From contig NZ_JBASBH010000100.1 in the NCBI RefSeq assembly GCF_049651025.1, forward strand, positions 1 through 34,875: a stretch of 34,875 nt of DNA. Direction: 5' to 3'. Shown here piece after piece: positions 23,322-32,542 of the stretch. Position 1 is the stretch's first letter. Each line of letters starts with the position of its first letter. The stretch comes from Parvibaculum sp049651025 (GTDB taxonomy: Bacteria; Pseudomonadota; Alphaproteobacteria; Parvibaculales; Parvibaculaceae). The position numbers and the translations under genes were made by a program. The notes beneath the pieces were generated by a model. The model ran no database searches. It was given only the letters and a program-made list of their open reading frames with translations, and had not been told where the DNA came from.

Positions 23322-25877
23322 ATGACGCCAACAAACCGCGCGCTGCTTTTCGTCCTTATTCCCATATTTCTGTTGCTCGGCGTTACGGGCGGGCTTTCGG
23401 TCTATTACACGCAGGTCCTTCGCGAAAAGCAGGACTGGGTCATCCATACCTATCGCGTGATCAATACCGCCGACGCATTGTTGTCCAACCTCAGACAAAG
23501 CGTTAGCGGCCAGCGCGGATTCCTTTTGACGGGCAAAGATGCCTATCTCGATCCATATCGCGACGGCATCGAGGCGATGAAACAGGATCTCGCCACTCTG
23601 CGCATGCTGGCCGCCGATAATCCCCACCACAGCAAACGCATAGAGAGGCTTGAAATACTTGTTGCCCATCGTCTCGCATTTCTCGCGGAAGGTATCGACA
23701 TTCGCCGCAGCAAGGGGACGGGGGCTGCGGCCGAATTTGTAGGTCAGGACGCTGGCAGAATCCTGATGAACGAGATTGTAAGCGTCATCCATTCCATCAC
23801 GAGCGAGGAAGAGATTCTGCTCCAGAACCGGAATCGGGATGCCGCCGACCTCAAAGATCGCACGACCATGGCAACCCTGGGTGGTGCCGGTCTGGCCTTG
23901 GTCTTTCTTTTAGCCATCGCCGCGCTTTTGTTGCGCAACAATTTCCGTCTCGCCGGCGTCGAAAAGACGCTCGCTGAAAAGGCGGCCCTTCTACAGGCAA
24001 CCCTCGACAATATTCGAGACGGCATTGCGGCCTTTGACACCAATGGACGTCTGCGTGCATTCAATCGGCGGTTCTTCGAATTGCTTGATTTTCCACGCGA
24101 GATGGCCAGGGAAGGCATGTCTCTGGAAAGCTTTCGTGACATCGACAAGCATCGCAGCCACCCTGTCCTCGGCGCACTCCCCTCCCCGGGTCATGTTGCA
24201 GAAGACACTTATGAGCGCATCACGTTCAATCGACGCGAGATGGATGTTTACCACAGCCAGCTTTGGGAAGGTGGTTTTCTCGTAGCCGCCACAGACGTGA
24301 CATCGCGTGTGCGGGCCAACGAAATTCTACGACAGGCTCAGAAGATGGAAGCCATCGGCCATCTGACCGGCGGCGTCGCGCATGATTTCAACAATCTGCT
24401 GCAGATCATCAGCGCCAATCTCGATTTGATGGCGCGTGAAGTGCAGGACAATTCGAAAATTACCGGTCGCCTGAAAAATGCCATATCGGGTGTCGAACGC
24501 GGGGCACGGCTTACGCAGCAGCTTCTCGCATTCGCGCGTCGCCAACCTCTTGATCCACGTGCGATCAATCTCGGCCGCATCATCCAGGATATGACCGACC
24601 TCTTGCGCAGGACGCTCGGCGAGCGCATTGACGTCGAGGCCGTGATTGCAGGGGGGTTGTGGAACACATCGGCCGATCCCGTACAGGTCGAGAGCGGCAT
24701 CCTCAATCTCGCGATCAACGCGCGCGACGCCATGCAAGAAGGCGGCAAACTCACCATCGAAGTATCCAATGCCATCCTCGATGATGCCTATTTCACCGAG
24801 CACACGGAAGTAACGCCCGGTCAGTATGTAATGCTTGCCGTCAGCGATACCGGCGAGGGAATGAGTCCCGAGGTCGCGGCGCGTGCCTTCGAACCGTTCT
24901 TCACGACCAAGGCCGAAGGTGAAGGCACAGGGCTGGGGCTCAGCCAGGTCTATGGCTTCGTCAAACAATCGGGAGGCCATATCAAGATCTATAGCGAGAT
25001 TGGCCATGGAACGACCGTCAAGCTCTACCTGCCGCGCGCGAAGAGAGACGCCAACGTATTTTCCACTCCCCTTGCCGCAGCCGTCGGAGGAAGCGAGACA
25101 ATTCTCGTCGTAGAAGACGATGAAGGCGTTCGTGCGGCTGCCATCGATCTGCTGAAGGAGCTCGGCTACAGCGTGCTGAAAGCAGAGAATGCCGACGAAG
25201 CCTTGGCGCTGCTCAATAGCGGCGCGCGGCCCGATCTGCTCTTTACCGACGTCGTTATGCCGGGATCAATCAACACGCGGGATTTTGTGCGTCGCGCGCA
25301 AGAAATTTGTCCGCAGATCAGTGTGCTCTTCACGTCCGGCTATACGCAGAACGCCATCGTTCACAATGGTCGGCTTGACGAGGATGTGTTTCTGCTGAGT
25401 AAACCCTATCGCGAGGACGAGCTCGCAAGAAAAGTTCGCAGCATACTGAACGCAGCAACCGCTGGCACAGCGACTTCAGAGGTGACGCCTGCGGTGATTG
25501 CCCAGCCACAGAAGCCGCTCAATATCCTCGTGGTGGAGGATGAAATTCTCGTTCGCATGAGCACCGTCGACATGCTTGAACAGCTCGGCCATCGCATCAC
25601 CGAAGTCGATGATGGAACTTCAGCACTTCAGGCGCTGCAGGCGAATGGTCAGATCGATTTTCTTATCACCGATCTCGGGCTCAGCGGAATGTCAGGACAG
25701 GAACTCGTTGAGCGGGTGCGCAAGACGCATCCGGACATGCCGATCGTCGTCGCAAGCGGCTATCAATTGCCGGACGACCCGGCCATGCGCGGGGCCGTCC
25801 ACCTCGCCAAACCGTTTCAGCTCAGCGACCTCAAAGCCGCGATTGTACGTGCGGTAGCCACTTCCACCGAAAGCTAA
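23322..25877 (+). CDS. CHASE3 hybrid histidine kinase with two receiver domains
   Basis: 851 residues. Two membrane segments (about 7-28 and 184-205) flank a periplasmic CHASE3 domain (about 35-175; SVSGQRGFLLTG is typical). Then come a PAS domain (about 222-330), HisKA with His354 (GGVAHDFNNLLQ), HATPase_c (NLAINARDAM, SDTGEGM, GTGLGLSQVYGFVKQSGG) and two receivers: REC1 about 592-709 (Asp643) and REC2 about 734-846 (Asp784). The HDFNNLL motif marks the kinase subfamily often seen in hybrid sensors. The start at 23322 is chosen to place the first membrane segment at the N-terminus; the longer frame to 23208 is unlikely. Its output may pass to the two single-domain receivers upstream. The 3' end overlaps the next gene by 4 nt, convergently. 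Confidence 0.92.
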   Translation: MTPTNRALLFVLIPIFLLLGVTGGLSVYYTQVLREKQDWVIHTYRVINTADALLSNLRQSVSGQRGFLLTGKDAYLDPYRDGIEAMKQDLATLRMLAADNPHHSKRIERLEILVAHRLAFLAEGIDIRRSKGTGAAAEFVGQDAGRILMNEIVSVIHSITSEEEILLQNRNRDAADLKDRTTMATLGGAGLALVFLLAIAALLLRNNFRLAGVEKTLAEKAALLQATLDNIRDGIAAFDTNGRLRAFNRRFFELLDFPREMAREGMSLESFRDIDKHRSHPVLGALPSPGHVAEDTYERITFNRREMDVYHSQLWEGGFLVAATDVTSRVRANEILRQAQKMEAIGHLTGGVAHDFNNLLQIISANLDLMAREVQDNSKITGRLKNAISGVERGARLTQQLLAFARRQPLDPRAINLGRIIQDMTDLLRRTLGERIDVEAVIAGGLWNTSADPVQVESGILNLAINARDAMQEGGKLTIEVSNAILDDAYFTEHTEVTPGQYVMLAVSDTGEGMSPEVAARAFEPFFTTKAEGEGTGLGLSQVYGFVKQSGGHIKIYSEIGHGTTVKLYLPRAKRDANVFSTPLAAAVGGSETILVVEDDEGVRAAAIDLLKELGYSVLKAENADEALALLNSGARPDLLFTDVVMPGSINTRDFVRRAQEICPQISVLFTSGYTQNAIVHNGRLDEDVFLLSKPYREDELARKVRSILNAATAGTATSEVTPAVIAQPQKPLNILVVEDEILVRMSTVDMLEQLGHRITEVDDGTSALQALQANGQIDFLITDLGLSGMSGQELVERVRKTHPDMPIVVASGYQLPDDPAMRGAVHLAKPFQLSDLKAAIVRAVATSTES

Positions 25878-26146
25878 CGAGCCTTATTCGCTTTACGCGC
25901 GGCGGCTGGCCTTTTTGCTGCTGCCTGCCCGCCCATCTTGCCGCCCTTTCGGGAAGAGACCTTGGTGTCCTTCACGCCGCGCCCAGAGCCGGACTTGTTC
26001 CCGCCACCGCTCTCTTTATTCACCGTAGCCCATGCGCGTCCCGCTGCTTCGTCCTTCGGGACGCCGCGCTTTTCGTAACTCTCTTCAATATGTGCCGCTT
26101 TGCGCTTTTGTTTTTCCGTGTAACTCGACTTGTCGCCACGGGGCAT
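25874..26146 (-). CDS. Small basic conserved protein
   Basis: 90 residues, strongly basic. It starts MPRGDKSSYTEKQKRKAAHI and contains EESYEKRGVPKDEAAGRAWATVNKESGG, a conserved segment in many proteobacterial small proteins often labelled plasmid stabilisation protein without functional proof. The C-terminal half is a Gly/Ser/Lys/Ala-rich tail that may bind nucleic acid. The ATG at 26146 has CAGGAGG about 6 nt upstream. Cytoplasmic. Confidence 0.75.
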   Translation of the reverse strand: MPRGDKSSYTEKQKRKAAHIEESYEKRGVPKDEAAGRAWATVNKESGGGNKSGSGRGVKDTKVSSRKGGKMGGQAAAKRPAAARKANKAR

Positions 26147-26315
26147 AATTGCCTCCTGCCTTCCGAACATCCATCATTTAGAAACGCCATTGTGAGCGCT
26201 TGGGTTCCCGCGAAATGGTTTGGCTCCATGGCACAGACAGACGTGGCTCTTGGCCGAACCGGGCTTCAGAACGTAATTTGGCCAGTAGAGATTGCGTAAT
26301 CAGGGAGGATTAGCC

Positions 26316-26717
26316 GTGGCTCAAGACATGCTCGAAATGTTGAAAAAGATTCCCGTTCCGTTCGCCGACTATCTGGGTATCGAGCTGGTGAGGGCCGAAC
26401 TCGAGAATGTTGAAGCTCGCCTCCTCGTCAAAAAAGAATTGTGCACCATTCCAGACATTCTTCATGGCGGCGCGATCATGGCATTCGCCGACACGCTGGG
26501 CGCAGTAGCAACCTTTCTGAACCTCCCGAAGGGTTCAAGCACCACCACCATAGAAAGCAAGACGAACTTCCTCGCCGCCGTGCCGCTCGGCGAAGTTGTG
26601 CATGGTCATTGCGCGTCAGTCCATCGCGGTCGCAAGGCAATGGTTTGGCAAACACGCATCACGCGGGCAGACGGAAAGCTTGCGGCCCTTGTCACACAGA
26701 CGCAGCTTGTCCTCTGA
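26316..26717 (+). CDS. PaaI-type hotdog thioesterase
   Basis: 133 residues, a single hotdog fold. The signature is HGGAIMAFADTLGAVAT (about residues 45-61), with the catalytic-type acidic residue in the helix (Asp), and the strand LAAVPLGEVVHGHC, as in PaaI/YigI acyl-CoA thioesterases. It should hydrolyse an acyl- or aryl-CoA, possibly a detoxified or stalled intermediate; the substrate cannot be read from sequence. GTG at 26316 is chosen because GGGAGGAT sits 5-12 nt upstream. modA follows after 79 nt on the same strand. Confidence 0.85.
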   Translation: MAQDMLEMLKKIPVPFADYLGIELVRAELENVEARLLVKKELCTIPDILHGGAIMAFADTLGAVATFLNLPKGSSTTTIESKTNFLAAVPLGEVVHGHCASVHRGRKAMVWQTRITRADGKLAALVTQTQLVL

Positions 26718-26796
26718 CGGGATGGAATTTCACTCCGGGCGACCAATTAATATGCTTTAATATTTTCGATCGGCCATCGAATGGACGGAGAGCATC

Positions 26797-27582
26797 TTGG
26801 CGAAGCAATTTCTGGCTCAGGCGACGGCGGTTTTCTGTCTCGCACTTTCCATTGTCCTGGGCGTAGTAACGCGCGCGCAGGCCGCCGACGATATCCTCGT
26901 TTTTGCCGCAGCCAGCCTGAAGGGTTCGCTGGATATTGTTGAAAGCGAGTGGGCCAAAGGCGGCGGCGCTCCAGTCAAAATTTCCTATGCCGGAAGTTCG
27001 GTATTGGCCAAACAGATCGAGCAAGGCGCCCCTGCCGATATATTCATTTCCGCCGATCTCGACTGGATGAACTATCTCGCGCAACGCAAGCTCATCAAAT
27101 CCGAGAGCCGCGTGAATCTTCTCGGCAACCGTCTCGTGCTGATAGCGTCGGTTGGATCGAATATCGCCCTCACTATCGCACCGGGTTTCGATCTTGCCGT
27201 CGCGCTACATGGTGGCCGTCTGGCAATGGCCGACACGAGCGGCGTGCCTGCGGGAAAATACGGCAAGGCGGCGCTTGAAAAACTCGGTGTCTGGTCGTCG
27301 GTCGCGATGAAGGTTGCGCAGGCGGAAAATGTCCGGGCCGCGCTGGCCTTCGTTGCGCGCGGCGAAGCACCGCTCGGTATCGTTTATGAAACCGACGCAA
27401 AGGCGGAGCCGAAGGTGAAAATCATCGACACGTTCCCGGAGGATACGCATCCGCCGATCGTTTATCCCATCGCTCTGACAACAATGTCGAAGAATGCCGA
27501 AGCGGCGGCGTTCCTGACATATCTCTCATCGCCCACCGCGCTGGGGATATTTAAGGCACAGGGATTTTCGGTGCGGAAGTGA
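26797..27582 (+). CDS. modA: Molybdate-type ABC transporter substrate-binding protein
   Basis: 261 residues. Signal peptide (1-29, cleavage after AQA), then VFAAASLKGSLD (34-45), SYAGSSVLAKQIEQGAPADIFISAD and ADTSGVPAGKYGKAAL, the oxyanion-binding loops of ModA. C-terminal PIALTTMSKNAEAAAFLTYLSSP is also typical. It binds molybdate or tungstate in the periplasm; which one is not decidable. No modB, modC or modE is adjacent, since the next gene is on the other strand. The start is a TTG with GGAGAG about 5 nt upstream. A short A/T inverted repeat (ATTAA 26746-26750, TTAAT 26757-26761) lies in the promoter region. Confidence 0.9.
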   Translation: MAKQFLAQATAVFCLALSIVLGVVTRAQAADDILVFAAASLKGSLDIVESEWAKGGGAPVKISYAGSSVLAKQIEQGAPADIFISADLDWMNYLAQRKLIKSESRVNLLGNRLVLIASVGSNIALTIAPGFDLAVALHGGRLAMADTSGVPAGKYGKAALEKLGVWSSVAMKVAQAENVRAALAFVARGEAPLGIVYETDAKAEPKVKIIDTFPEDTHPPIVYPIALTTMSKNAEAAAFLTYLSSPTALGIFKAQGFSVRK

Positions 27583-27592
27583 CGCTTGCCTG

Positions 27593-28045
27593 TCAGCGTT
27601 TGCGCAATTCGAGCTGAATGGCTTCCTCGAGAGATCGAAGAAAGCGCGAACGATCCTCTTTCGTGAATGCGGGATTTGTGCCCTTCATGTCCCCTGCTTC
27701 GCGCAATTGTTGCATCAGCCCGCGCATGGCCAGTGCCATGCCTATGCTTTCGGGCGTGAAAGGCTTGCCGTTGGAATGGAGTGCCTGAGCGCCGATCTCG
27801 ATGCAGCGGGCAGCCAGCGGAATATCAGCCGTGATACAAATGTCGCCAGCCGATATGCGCTCGGCGATCCAGTCATCCGCAGCATCCGGCGTTTGCGGCA
27901 CGACGATCTGGCGGACCATCGGATTTCGGCTCGGGCGCATGCCGCTATTGCTGACAATGAAGACAACCAGATTATGGCGTTCAGCGACGCGGAGAACCTC
28001 ATCCTTTACAGGGCAAGCATCGGCGTCGACGTAAATCTCAGGCAT
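27593..28045 (-). CDS. YaiI/YqxD family protein (UPF0178/DUF188)
   Basis: 150 residues, normal family length. The start IYVDADACPVKDEV and the segments VPQTPDAADDWIAERI, DICITADIPLAARC and TPESIGMALAMRGLMQQLR are diagnostic. The family has a PIN-like fold but no proven activity. The ATG at 28045 (GGAG 7 nt upstream) is preferred over that at 28060. It converges with modA, 10 nt apart. Confidence 0.93.
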   Translation of the reverse strand: MPEIYVDADACPVKDEVLRVAERHNLVVFIVSNSGMRPSRNPMVRQIVVPQTPDAADDWIAERISAGDICITADIPLAARCIEIGAQALHSNGKPFTPESIGMALAMRGLMQQLREAGDMKGTNPAFTKEDRSRFLRSLEEAIQLELRKR

Positions 28046-28148
28046 AGGCACTCCAGGCATCCCGGTTCAGCCCAGCCTTTATGCTGATTTTGTGCGTCGT
28101 CCGCAAACACCACGTAGCAAACCTCGGCATGAGCCCGAGATGTCCGTG

Positions 28149-29168
28149 TCAGAGCGGGACCACCTCGTGGCGCGTTTCCCCGTCAATATCCTCCTGACAT
28201 GATGTCGCCTCCTGCTTCGAACGGAATGCCTGTGGCGAACAACCGTTCCAGCGTCGAAAGGCGCGACGAAAATTAGCAGCGTCTTCGAAACCCAAGAACG
28301 TGCCGACCTCGGCGATGGAAAGTCCAGTTTCTCGTAGATAAGCGCGTGCCATATCGTTTCGCACCTCATCGAGAATTTCCCGAAACGAGGTTCCCTCGTC
28401 ATAGAGCCGCCTGCGAAGCGTCCGCCCGCTCATATTGAGTTTGCATGAGACTTCATATTCGCTGGCGACCTTGCCTCGCCCGTCGAGCAGAATTCGGCGT
28501 ATCTCCGATGCCAGATTTGTCGCCATGCCCTGCTCGCGCAGCAGCCTCCCGCATTGCCGCACATACATATCGGCAACCACATTGCCCGCGCCGACGAGCA
28601 GAACGTCAACCGCTTCGCGCGGCCCAATCAGCCGGTTCGCCTCTTTGCCGAACGCGACGGGAACACCAAGAAAACGAGCATATGTTTTTTCATCCATCGT
28701 CGGTTCGAAAGCAAATTCGATCCGGCAGCCTGCAAGTTCGGTCCCGACGAGATCACCAATTCCGGTGATCGCCGCAGCGAAAAATGCTTCGATCATAAAA
28801 TTCGGCGCGCCCGGTAGTTCGATTCCAGATGTCATAGAGAGAACGACATTCTCCCGATCAAAGGCGAAGCGAACGCTGCCTTGCGCCGTCTTGATCGGAT
28901 TGTGCTGCACAAGAAATTCAGCCGCCTGACGAAGCGTTCGGCAACTCATCAATGCGTTGCCGAGAAGCCCGTGCGAACCCAGATGAAGCGACGACCCGAA
29001 CTGCAAGGCGAATGTCGGGTCGCGCGTCAACTCGACGGCGCGTTCACACAGCTTATAGAACTCAAGTTCTTCCAGCGGCGCGTCTTGCTCCGTGAGCGAT
29101 GACAGATCGTGACCCAGCGAACGAATTGTGCGCGTGAGTGCGAATATGTAAGCCGGTTGGACTTTCAT
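28149..29168 (-). CDS. AraC-family transcriptional regulator
   Basis: 339 residues. The N-terminal two-thirds (about 15-200) is the PF12625-type ligand-binding domain (ELEFYKLCERAVELTRDPTFALQFG; HLGSHGLLGNALMSCRTL). The C-terminus holds the double HTH of AraC (about 240-320): SGRTLRRRLYDEGTSFREIL and LSIAEVGTFLGFEDAANFRRAFRRWNGCSP. Regulators of this build control lipid, sterol or amino acid catabolism. It is divergent from the DUF1302 porin, its probable target. The ATG at 29168 is the first sensible start; the frame stays open further upstream into the porin gene, but that part has no protein character. The ribosome-binding site (GGAG) is unusually close to the ATG. Confidence 0.88.
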   Translation of the reverse strand: MKVQPAYIFALTRTIRSLGHDLSSLTEQDAPLEELEFYKLCERAVELTRDPTFALQFGSSLHLGSHGLLGNALMSCRTLRQAAEFLVQHNPIKTAQGSVRFAFDRENVVLSMTSGIELPGAPNFMIEAFFAAAITGIGDLVGTELAGCRIEFAFEPTMDEKTYARFLGVPVAFGKEANRLIGPREAVDVLLVGAGNVVADMYVRQCGRLLREQGMATNLASEIRRILLDGRGKVASEYEVSCKLNMSGRTLRRRLYDEGTSFREILDEVRNDMARAYLRETGLSIAEVGTFLGFEDAANFRRAFRRWNGCSPQAFRSKQEATSCQEDIDGETRHEVVPL

Positions 29169-29244
29169 GCTCCGTCCACATTTGACCCCCCCATTGGCCG
29201 TATCGGACCTCACCTTACGCCGACAATATTTCTGAAATGAAGCA

Positions 29245-29294
29245 CTCGCAACCGTGCGAGATCGATTCACACACTTTCCGACAATTCGTGTGAA
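29245..29294. promoter_or_regulatory. Two inverted repeats between AraC and DUF1302 genes
   Basis: CTCGCA-ACCG-TGCGAG (29245-29260) is followed by TTCACAC (29266-29272) and GTGTGAA (29288-29294), spaced 15 nt. They lie midway in the 186-bp divergent region, upstream of the -10 candidate at 29329, and are natural candidates for the AraC-type regulator's operator. Confidence 0.4.
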
Positions 29295-29328
29295 CAAGCG
29301 CAAAGACACCGTTCGGGTGCTGACTAAA

Positions 29329-29334
29329 TATAAT
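29329..29334 (+). promoter_or_regulatory. Candidate -10 element of the DUF1302 gene
   Basis: TATAAT, a perfect consensus -10, 21 nt before the ATG at 29355. No good -35 is seen at 16-18 bp upstream, which fits an activator-dependent promoter. The leader would be very short. Confidence 0.35.
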
Positions 29335-29354
29335 CGCCGAAAAAGGGGAGAAAC

Positions 29355-31367
29355 ATGCGGGAACGCATTCACTTCATTACCGGGCTCTGCCGACCCTATA
29401 TCGCATTTGTCGCGGCCATCATGATCGCATGTCCTGCGGCCGCGACGGAGTTTACCTTCGGCGAAATCAATTTCAGCCTCGACAATACGGCCTCGATAGG
29501 CGCGAGCATTCGCACCTCCCACCAGTCTTGCGAACAAATTTCCGTCTACAATGGCGGCTGCCGCGCCGCGAACGGCACCGACTACGATGTCAATTCGGAC
29601 GATGGAAACGTCAACGTCGAACGCGGCGAACTTATCTCCGCCCCTCTCAAGATCATCTCCGAGCTTGGGGCAAAGTGGCAAAACTACGGTGTCTTCATTC
29701 GCGCCAAAGCCTTCTGGGACCCGGCCACCTATGATCTCGGCAAAGGCAATGGAAATTACGGACCGATTGCCGCCACGACGCCGCAGCGCCGGAACCTGCG
29801 CGACGCCTTTCGCGGCGACGACGCCTATAATCGCGAATTGCGCCAGCTGAAGCTGCTGGATGCGTTTGCATACGGGAACTTCAATATCTTCGACGACATG
29901 CCGCTCAATGTGCGCGTCGGGCGTCAGGTCGTGAACTGGGGCGAAAGCCTGTTCATTCAGGGTGGCGTTTCGTCCTATCTGCCGCTCGACGTTGCCGCTT
30001 TCACAAAGCCCGGAACGGAACTGAAGGAAGTCTTCCTGCCGCAAGCGACTTTGTATGCGAGCCTGGGCCTGCCCGCCAACTTCACCTTCGAAGCGATGTA
30101 CATTGCCGAATGGGAAAGAGATCCGCTGCCGCCTTGCGGCACATTCTTCTCACCCAGCGATGCGCTTACGGATGGCTGCGGCTATGCCTTGAGCAGCGGC
30201 GAGTTCTATTCCAACGCAGATGGAAGCCCGCGCTCCACCAGCGGACTAAGCGACCCGCTGTTCTTGCCGCGTGGCGCATCGCAGATGGCCAGAAATCAGG
30301 GGCAATGGGGCGCGGCGTTGCGCTATTTCGCCGACTGGCTCAATCAGGGCACCGATCTCGGCGTCTATTTCGTGAACTTCCACGACAAACTGCCCATCGG
30401 CACATTCCGATCCAACTCGAACCAGCTCGCGCTCTCAACCGTGGCGTTACTGTCCGGCGGCAACATGAATAGCCCGGTTTGCACCACGGCGGCGACGACC
30501 GACGAAGCGGGCCTGCCCACCTCGCTCTGCGCAGCAGCCGAGGGGCTGGACGCACGATCGAGCGGCAAGTATCTCATCGCTCAGCATCCTGAAGATGTTC
30601 ACATGATCGGTGGAAGCTTCAACACGACGATCAACATCATGAACGGTACGGCGCTTTCGGGCGATATGGCCTATTACACCAACATGCCATTCCAGCTCGA
30701 CACGACCGAACTGGTCGGCGCCGACTTTCAGAATGCCGGCTTCACGGCGCAGCCGGGAGAGGCTCCGCTATATCAGGGAGCGGCTGTAACGCCGGGCGAT
30801 ATTATTCCCGGCTATCGAAGGACAAAGGCGCTTGTCGGTCAGACTTATACGCTCAGCACGTTCACACCGTCGAATTTTCTTGTGAACGCCGCCGATGCAG
30901 ACCTGCTGATCCTGGTTGCCAATGCGGGCTTCCAATATCTTCCGGATGCAAGCGGAAATCGTTTCGCGGTGCCGCGCTCAGGAGAGACGCATGTCAATCC
31001 CGGCATGGCCGCCATACTTGGCGATGCCTGCATCGGACTGGGCACGTGCTCGCTCACACCGCAATATGCGTCGAGTTTCTCCTGGGGATATCGCATGCTC
31101 GCGATGATGCAATACAACTCCTTCCTGGGATCGCCCTACACGGTCAGCCCGCGAGTGTTTTTCGCGCATGACGTCAAAGGCTACTCGGCCGGACCGATCG
31201 GGCCAGGCTTTGTCGAAGGTGTGAAGACCGTCGGTCTCGGCGTCGATCTCGACTTCAAGTCGGTCTACAAGCTCAGCGTCGACTACTCGTCGAGCTTCGG
31301 CTCCAAGTACAGGAATGCGATGTACGACAAGGATTTCGCCGCCGCATCGCTCTCCTACACGTTCTGA
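29355..31367 (+). CDS. DUF1302 outer-membrane protein
   Basis: 670 residues. Signal peptide (1-30, cleavage after PAAA or near it), then the DUF1302 start FTFGEINFSLDNTASIGASIRT. Typical motifs are DDGNVNVERGELISAPLK, NVRVGRQVVNWGES and QGGVSSYLPLDVAAFTKPG; the C-terminus ends in aromatic SLSYTF, as expected for a beta-barrel. The family is linked to uptake or export of hydrophobic compounds and is often induced with sterol, terpene or fatty acid use. The usual partner DUF1329 lipoprotein is not next to it. GGGGAG lies 4 nt before the ATG. Control by the divergent AraC regulator is likely. Confidence 0.9.
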   Translation: MRERIHFITGLCRPYIAFVAAIMIACPAAATEFTFGEINFSLDNTASIGASIRTSHQSCEQISVYNGGCRAANGTDYDVNSDDGNVNVERGELISAPLKIISELGAKWQNYGVFIRAKAFWDPATYDLGKGNGNYGPIAATTPQRRNLRDAFRGDDAYNRELRQLKLLDAFAYGNFNIFDDMPLNVRVGRQVVNWGESLFIQGGVSSYLPLDVAAFTKPGTELKEVFLPQATLYASLGLPANFTFEAMYIAEWERDPLPPCGTFFSPSDALTDGCGYALSSGEFYSNADGSPRSTSGLSDPLFLPRGASQMARNQGQWGAALRYFADWLNQGTDLGVYFVNFHDKLPIGTFRSNSNQLALSTVALLSGGNMNSPVCTTAATTDEAGLPTSLCAAAEGLDARSSGKYLIAQHPEDVHMIGGSFNTTINIMNGTALSGDMAYYTNMPFQLDTTELVGADFQNAGFTAQPGEAPLYQGAAVTPGDIIPGYRRTKALVGQTYTLSTFTPSNFLVNAADADLLILVANAGFQYLPDASGNRFAVPRSGETHVNPGMAAILGDACIGLGTCSLTPQYASSFSWGYRMLAMMQYNSFLGSPYTVSPRVFFAHDVKGYSAGPIGPGFVEGVKTVGLGVDLDFKSVYKLSVDYSSSFGSKYRNAMYDKDFAAASLSYTF

Positions 31368-31410
31368 TCTTTCCGCGACGGAGCGCCCCCCGATCCGGCG
31401 CGGCTACGAA

Positions 31411-31440
31411 CCGGCTCGGCCTCTCCTCAGGCCGGGCCGG
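31411..31440 (+). terminator. Terminator after the DUF1302 gene
   Basis: CCGGCTCGGCCT and AGGCCGGGCCGG form a 12-bp stem with one G-U pair around a 6-nt loop, 43 nt beyond the stop, followed by ATTTCTTT. Confidence 0.75.
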
Positions 31441-31569
31441 ATTTCTTTGGGAATGGGATTTGGCCACTTATGACCTCCCCCTTTTCCTGAATTGACCCTC
31501 GTATCGGCTCAGGGCGTCCCTACATTCGTGTCAGCGAAGCGCGTTCATCTCGCACAGGAGACATTGCAC

Positions 31570-32412
31570 ATGACTGCCGCACAAGCGCCACGCACGCCCA
31601 TCGACATTACGATTACGCCGCGCAATCTGAATTTCGATGTCGGGCCGCTCAGCACCGACTGGCATGGAGGCGACGCTTTCCGCACAGCTTTTTTCAACTC
31701 CTTGTCGATCATGTTCCCCATAGGCGAGCAGCATTTTATCGACAGCGTGAAATATTATCGCGACAGAATTACCGATCCGACGCTTGCCGCACATGTCCGC
31801 GGGTTTACCGCGCAAGAGTCGATCCATCGTCGCGAGCATCAGAAATACAATGAGACGCTTTGCGCCACGCGCGGCTATCCGCTCGAAGCGCTGGAGGAGC
31901 CCATCCGCCGCAGGCAGGCCTGGGCACTGGAGCGGCTGCCGCCGATTACGCATCTTGCCTCGACGGTCGCCTATGAACACTGGACGGCGATGCTTGCCGA
32001 CTCGCTTTTGCGCAAACCTCAAGGGCTGGCTGGGGCAGATCCGGAGATGGCTGCGTTGTGGCGTTGGCATGCGATTGAAGAGAGCGAGCACAAGGCGGTC
32101 GCCTTCGATGTTTACAAAGCGGTCGGCGGGTCAAATAGTTTGCGGCGCTGGCTGATGGTTGTGGTGACGGTGCAGTTCTTCTGGGACACGTTCCGCCATA
32201 TGCGCATCATGCTCCACGATTATCAGGAATCGCGTTTCCAACTCTGGAAAGGCGGCCTCAGTTTTCTGTTCGGCAAGCAGGGTGCGTTTCGTGGCCTCGG
32301 CCGTCCGTTTCTCGACTATTTCCGCGCCGACTTTCATCCCTGGGACCATGACAACAGCGCCGTGGTCGCCGAAGTCGCGCGCGAGCTTCAACTCGCCGGC
32401 CAGCCGAGCTGA
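31570..32412 (+). CDS. PF10118 predicted metal-dependent hydrolase
   Basis: 280 residues, soluble. The family pattern is visible: RTAFFNSLSIMFPIGEQHFID (38-58), FTAQESIHRREH (79-90), YEHWTA (135-140) and EESEHKAVAFD (170-180). The repeated E/H pairs (Glu83-His86-His90, Glu136-His137, Glu170/171, Glu173-His174) look like a ferritin-like dimetal site. The true reaction of the family is not established. ATG at 31570 has AGGAGA about 9 nt upstream. It lies downstream of the DUF1302 terminator on the same strand. Confidence 0.85.
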   Translation: MTAAQAPRTPIDITITPRNLNFDVGPLSTDWHGGDAFRTAFFNSLSIMFPIGEQHFIDSVKYYRDRITDPTLAAHVRGFTAQESIHRREHQKYNETLCATRGYPLEALEEPIRRRQAWALERLPPITHLASTVAYEHWTAMLADSLLRKPQGLAGADPEMAALWRWHAIEESEHKAVAFDVYKAVGGSNSLRRWLMVVVTVQFFWDTFRHMRIMLHDYQESRFQLWKGGLSFLFGKQGAFRGLGRPFLDYFRADFHPWDHDNSAVVAEVARELQLAGQPS

Positions 32413-32542
32413 AGCTCTCCCCTTCGCGTTATTGTGGCCCGAAGCTTCTCGGGCTTGATCCGCGCGTCTTCGATCTGCGTAACCGAATGGACGGGCATGG
32501 CGGTGCCTGCCATTCTGTGTTCAGTGCAGCGGGGAGATCGGC

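Noticed and set aside
29169..30044. N-terminal extension of the AraC-type frame to 631 residues
   Set aside because: The extension is antisense to the DUF1302 gene and non-protein-like; AraC proteins of this class are about 340 residues, matching the ATG at 29168.
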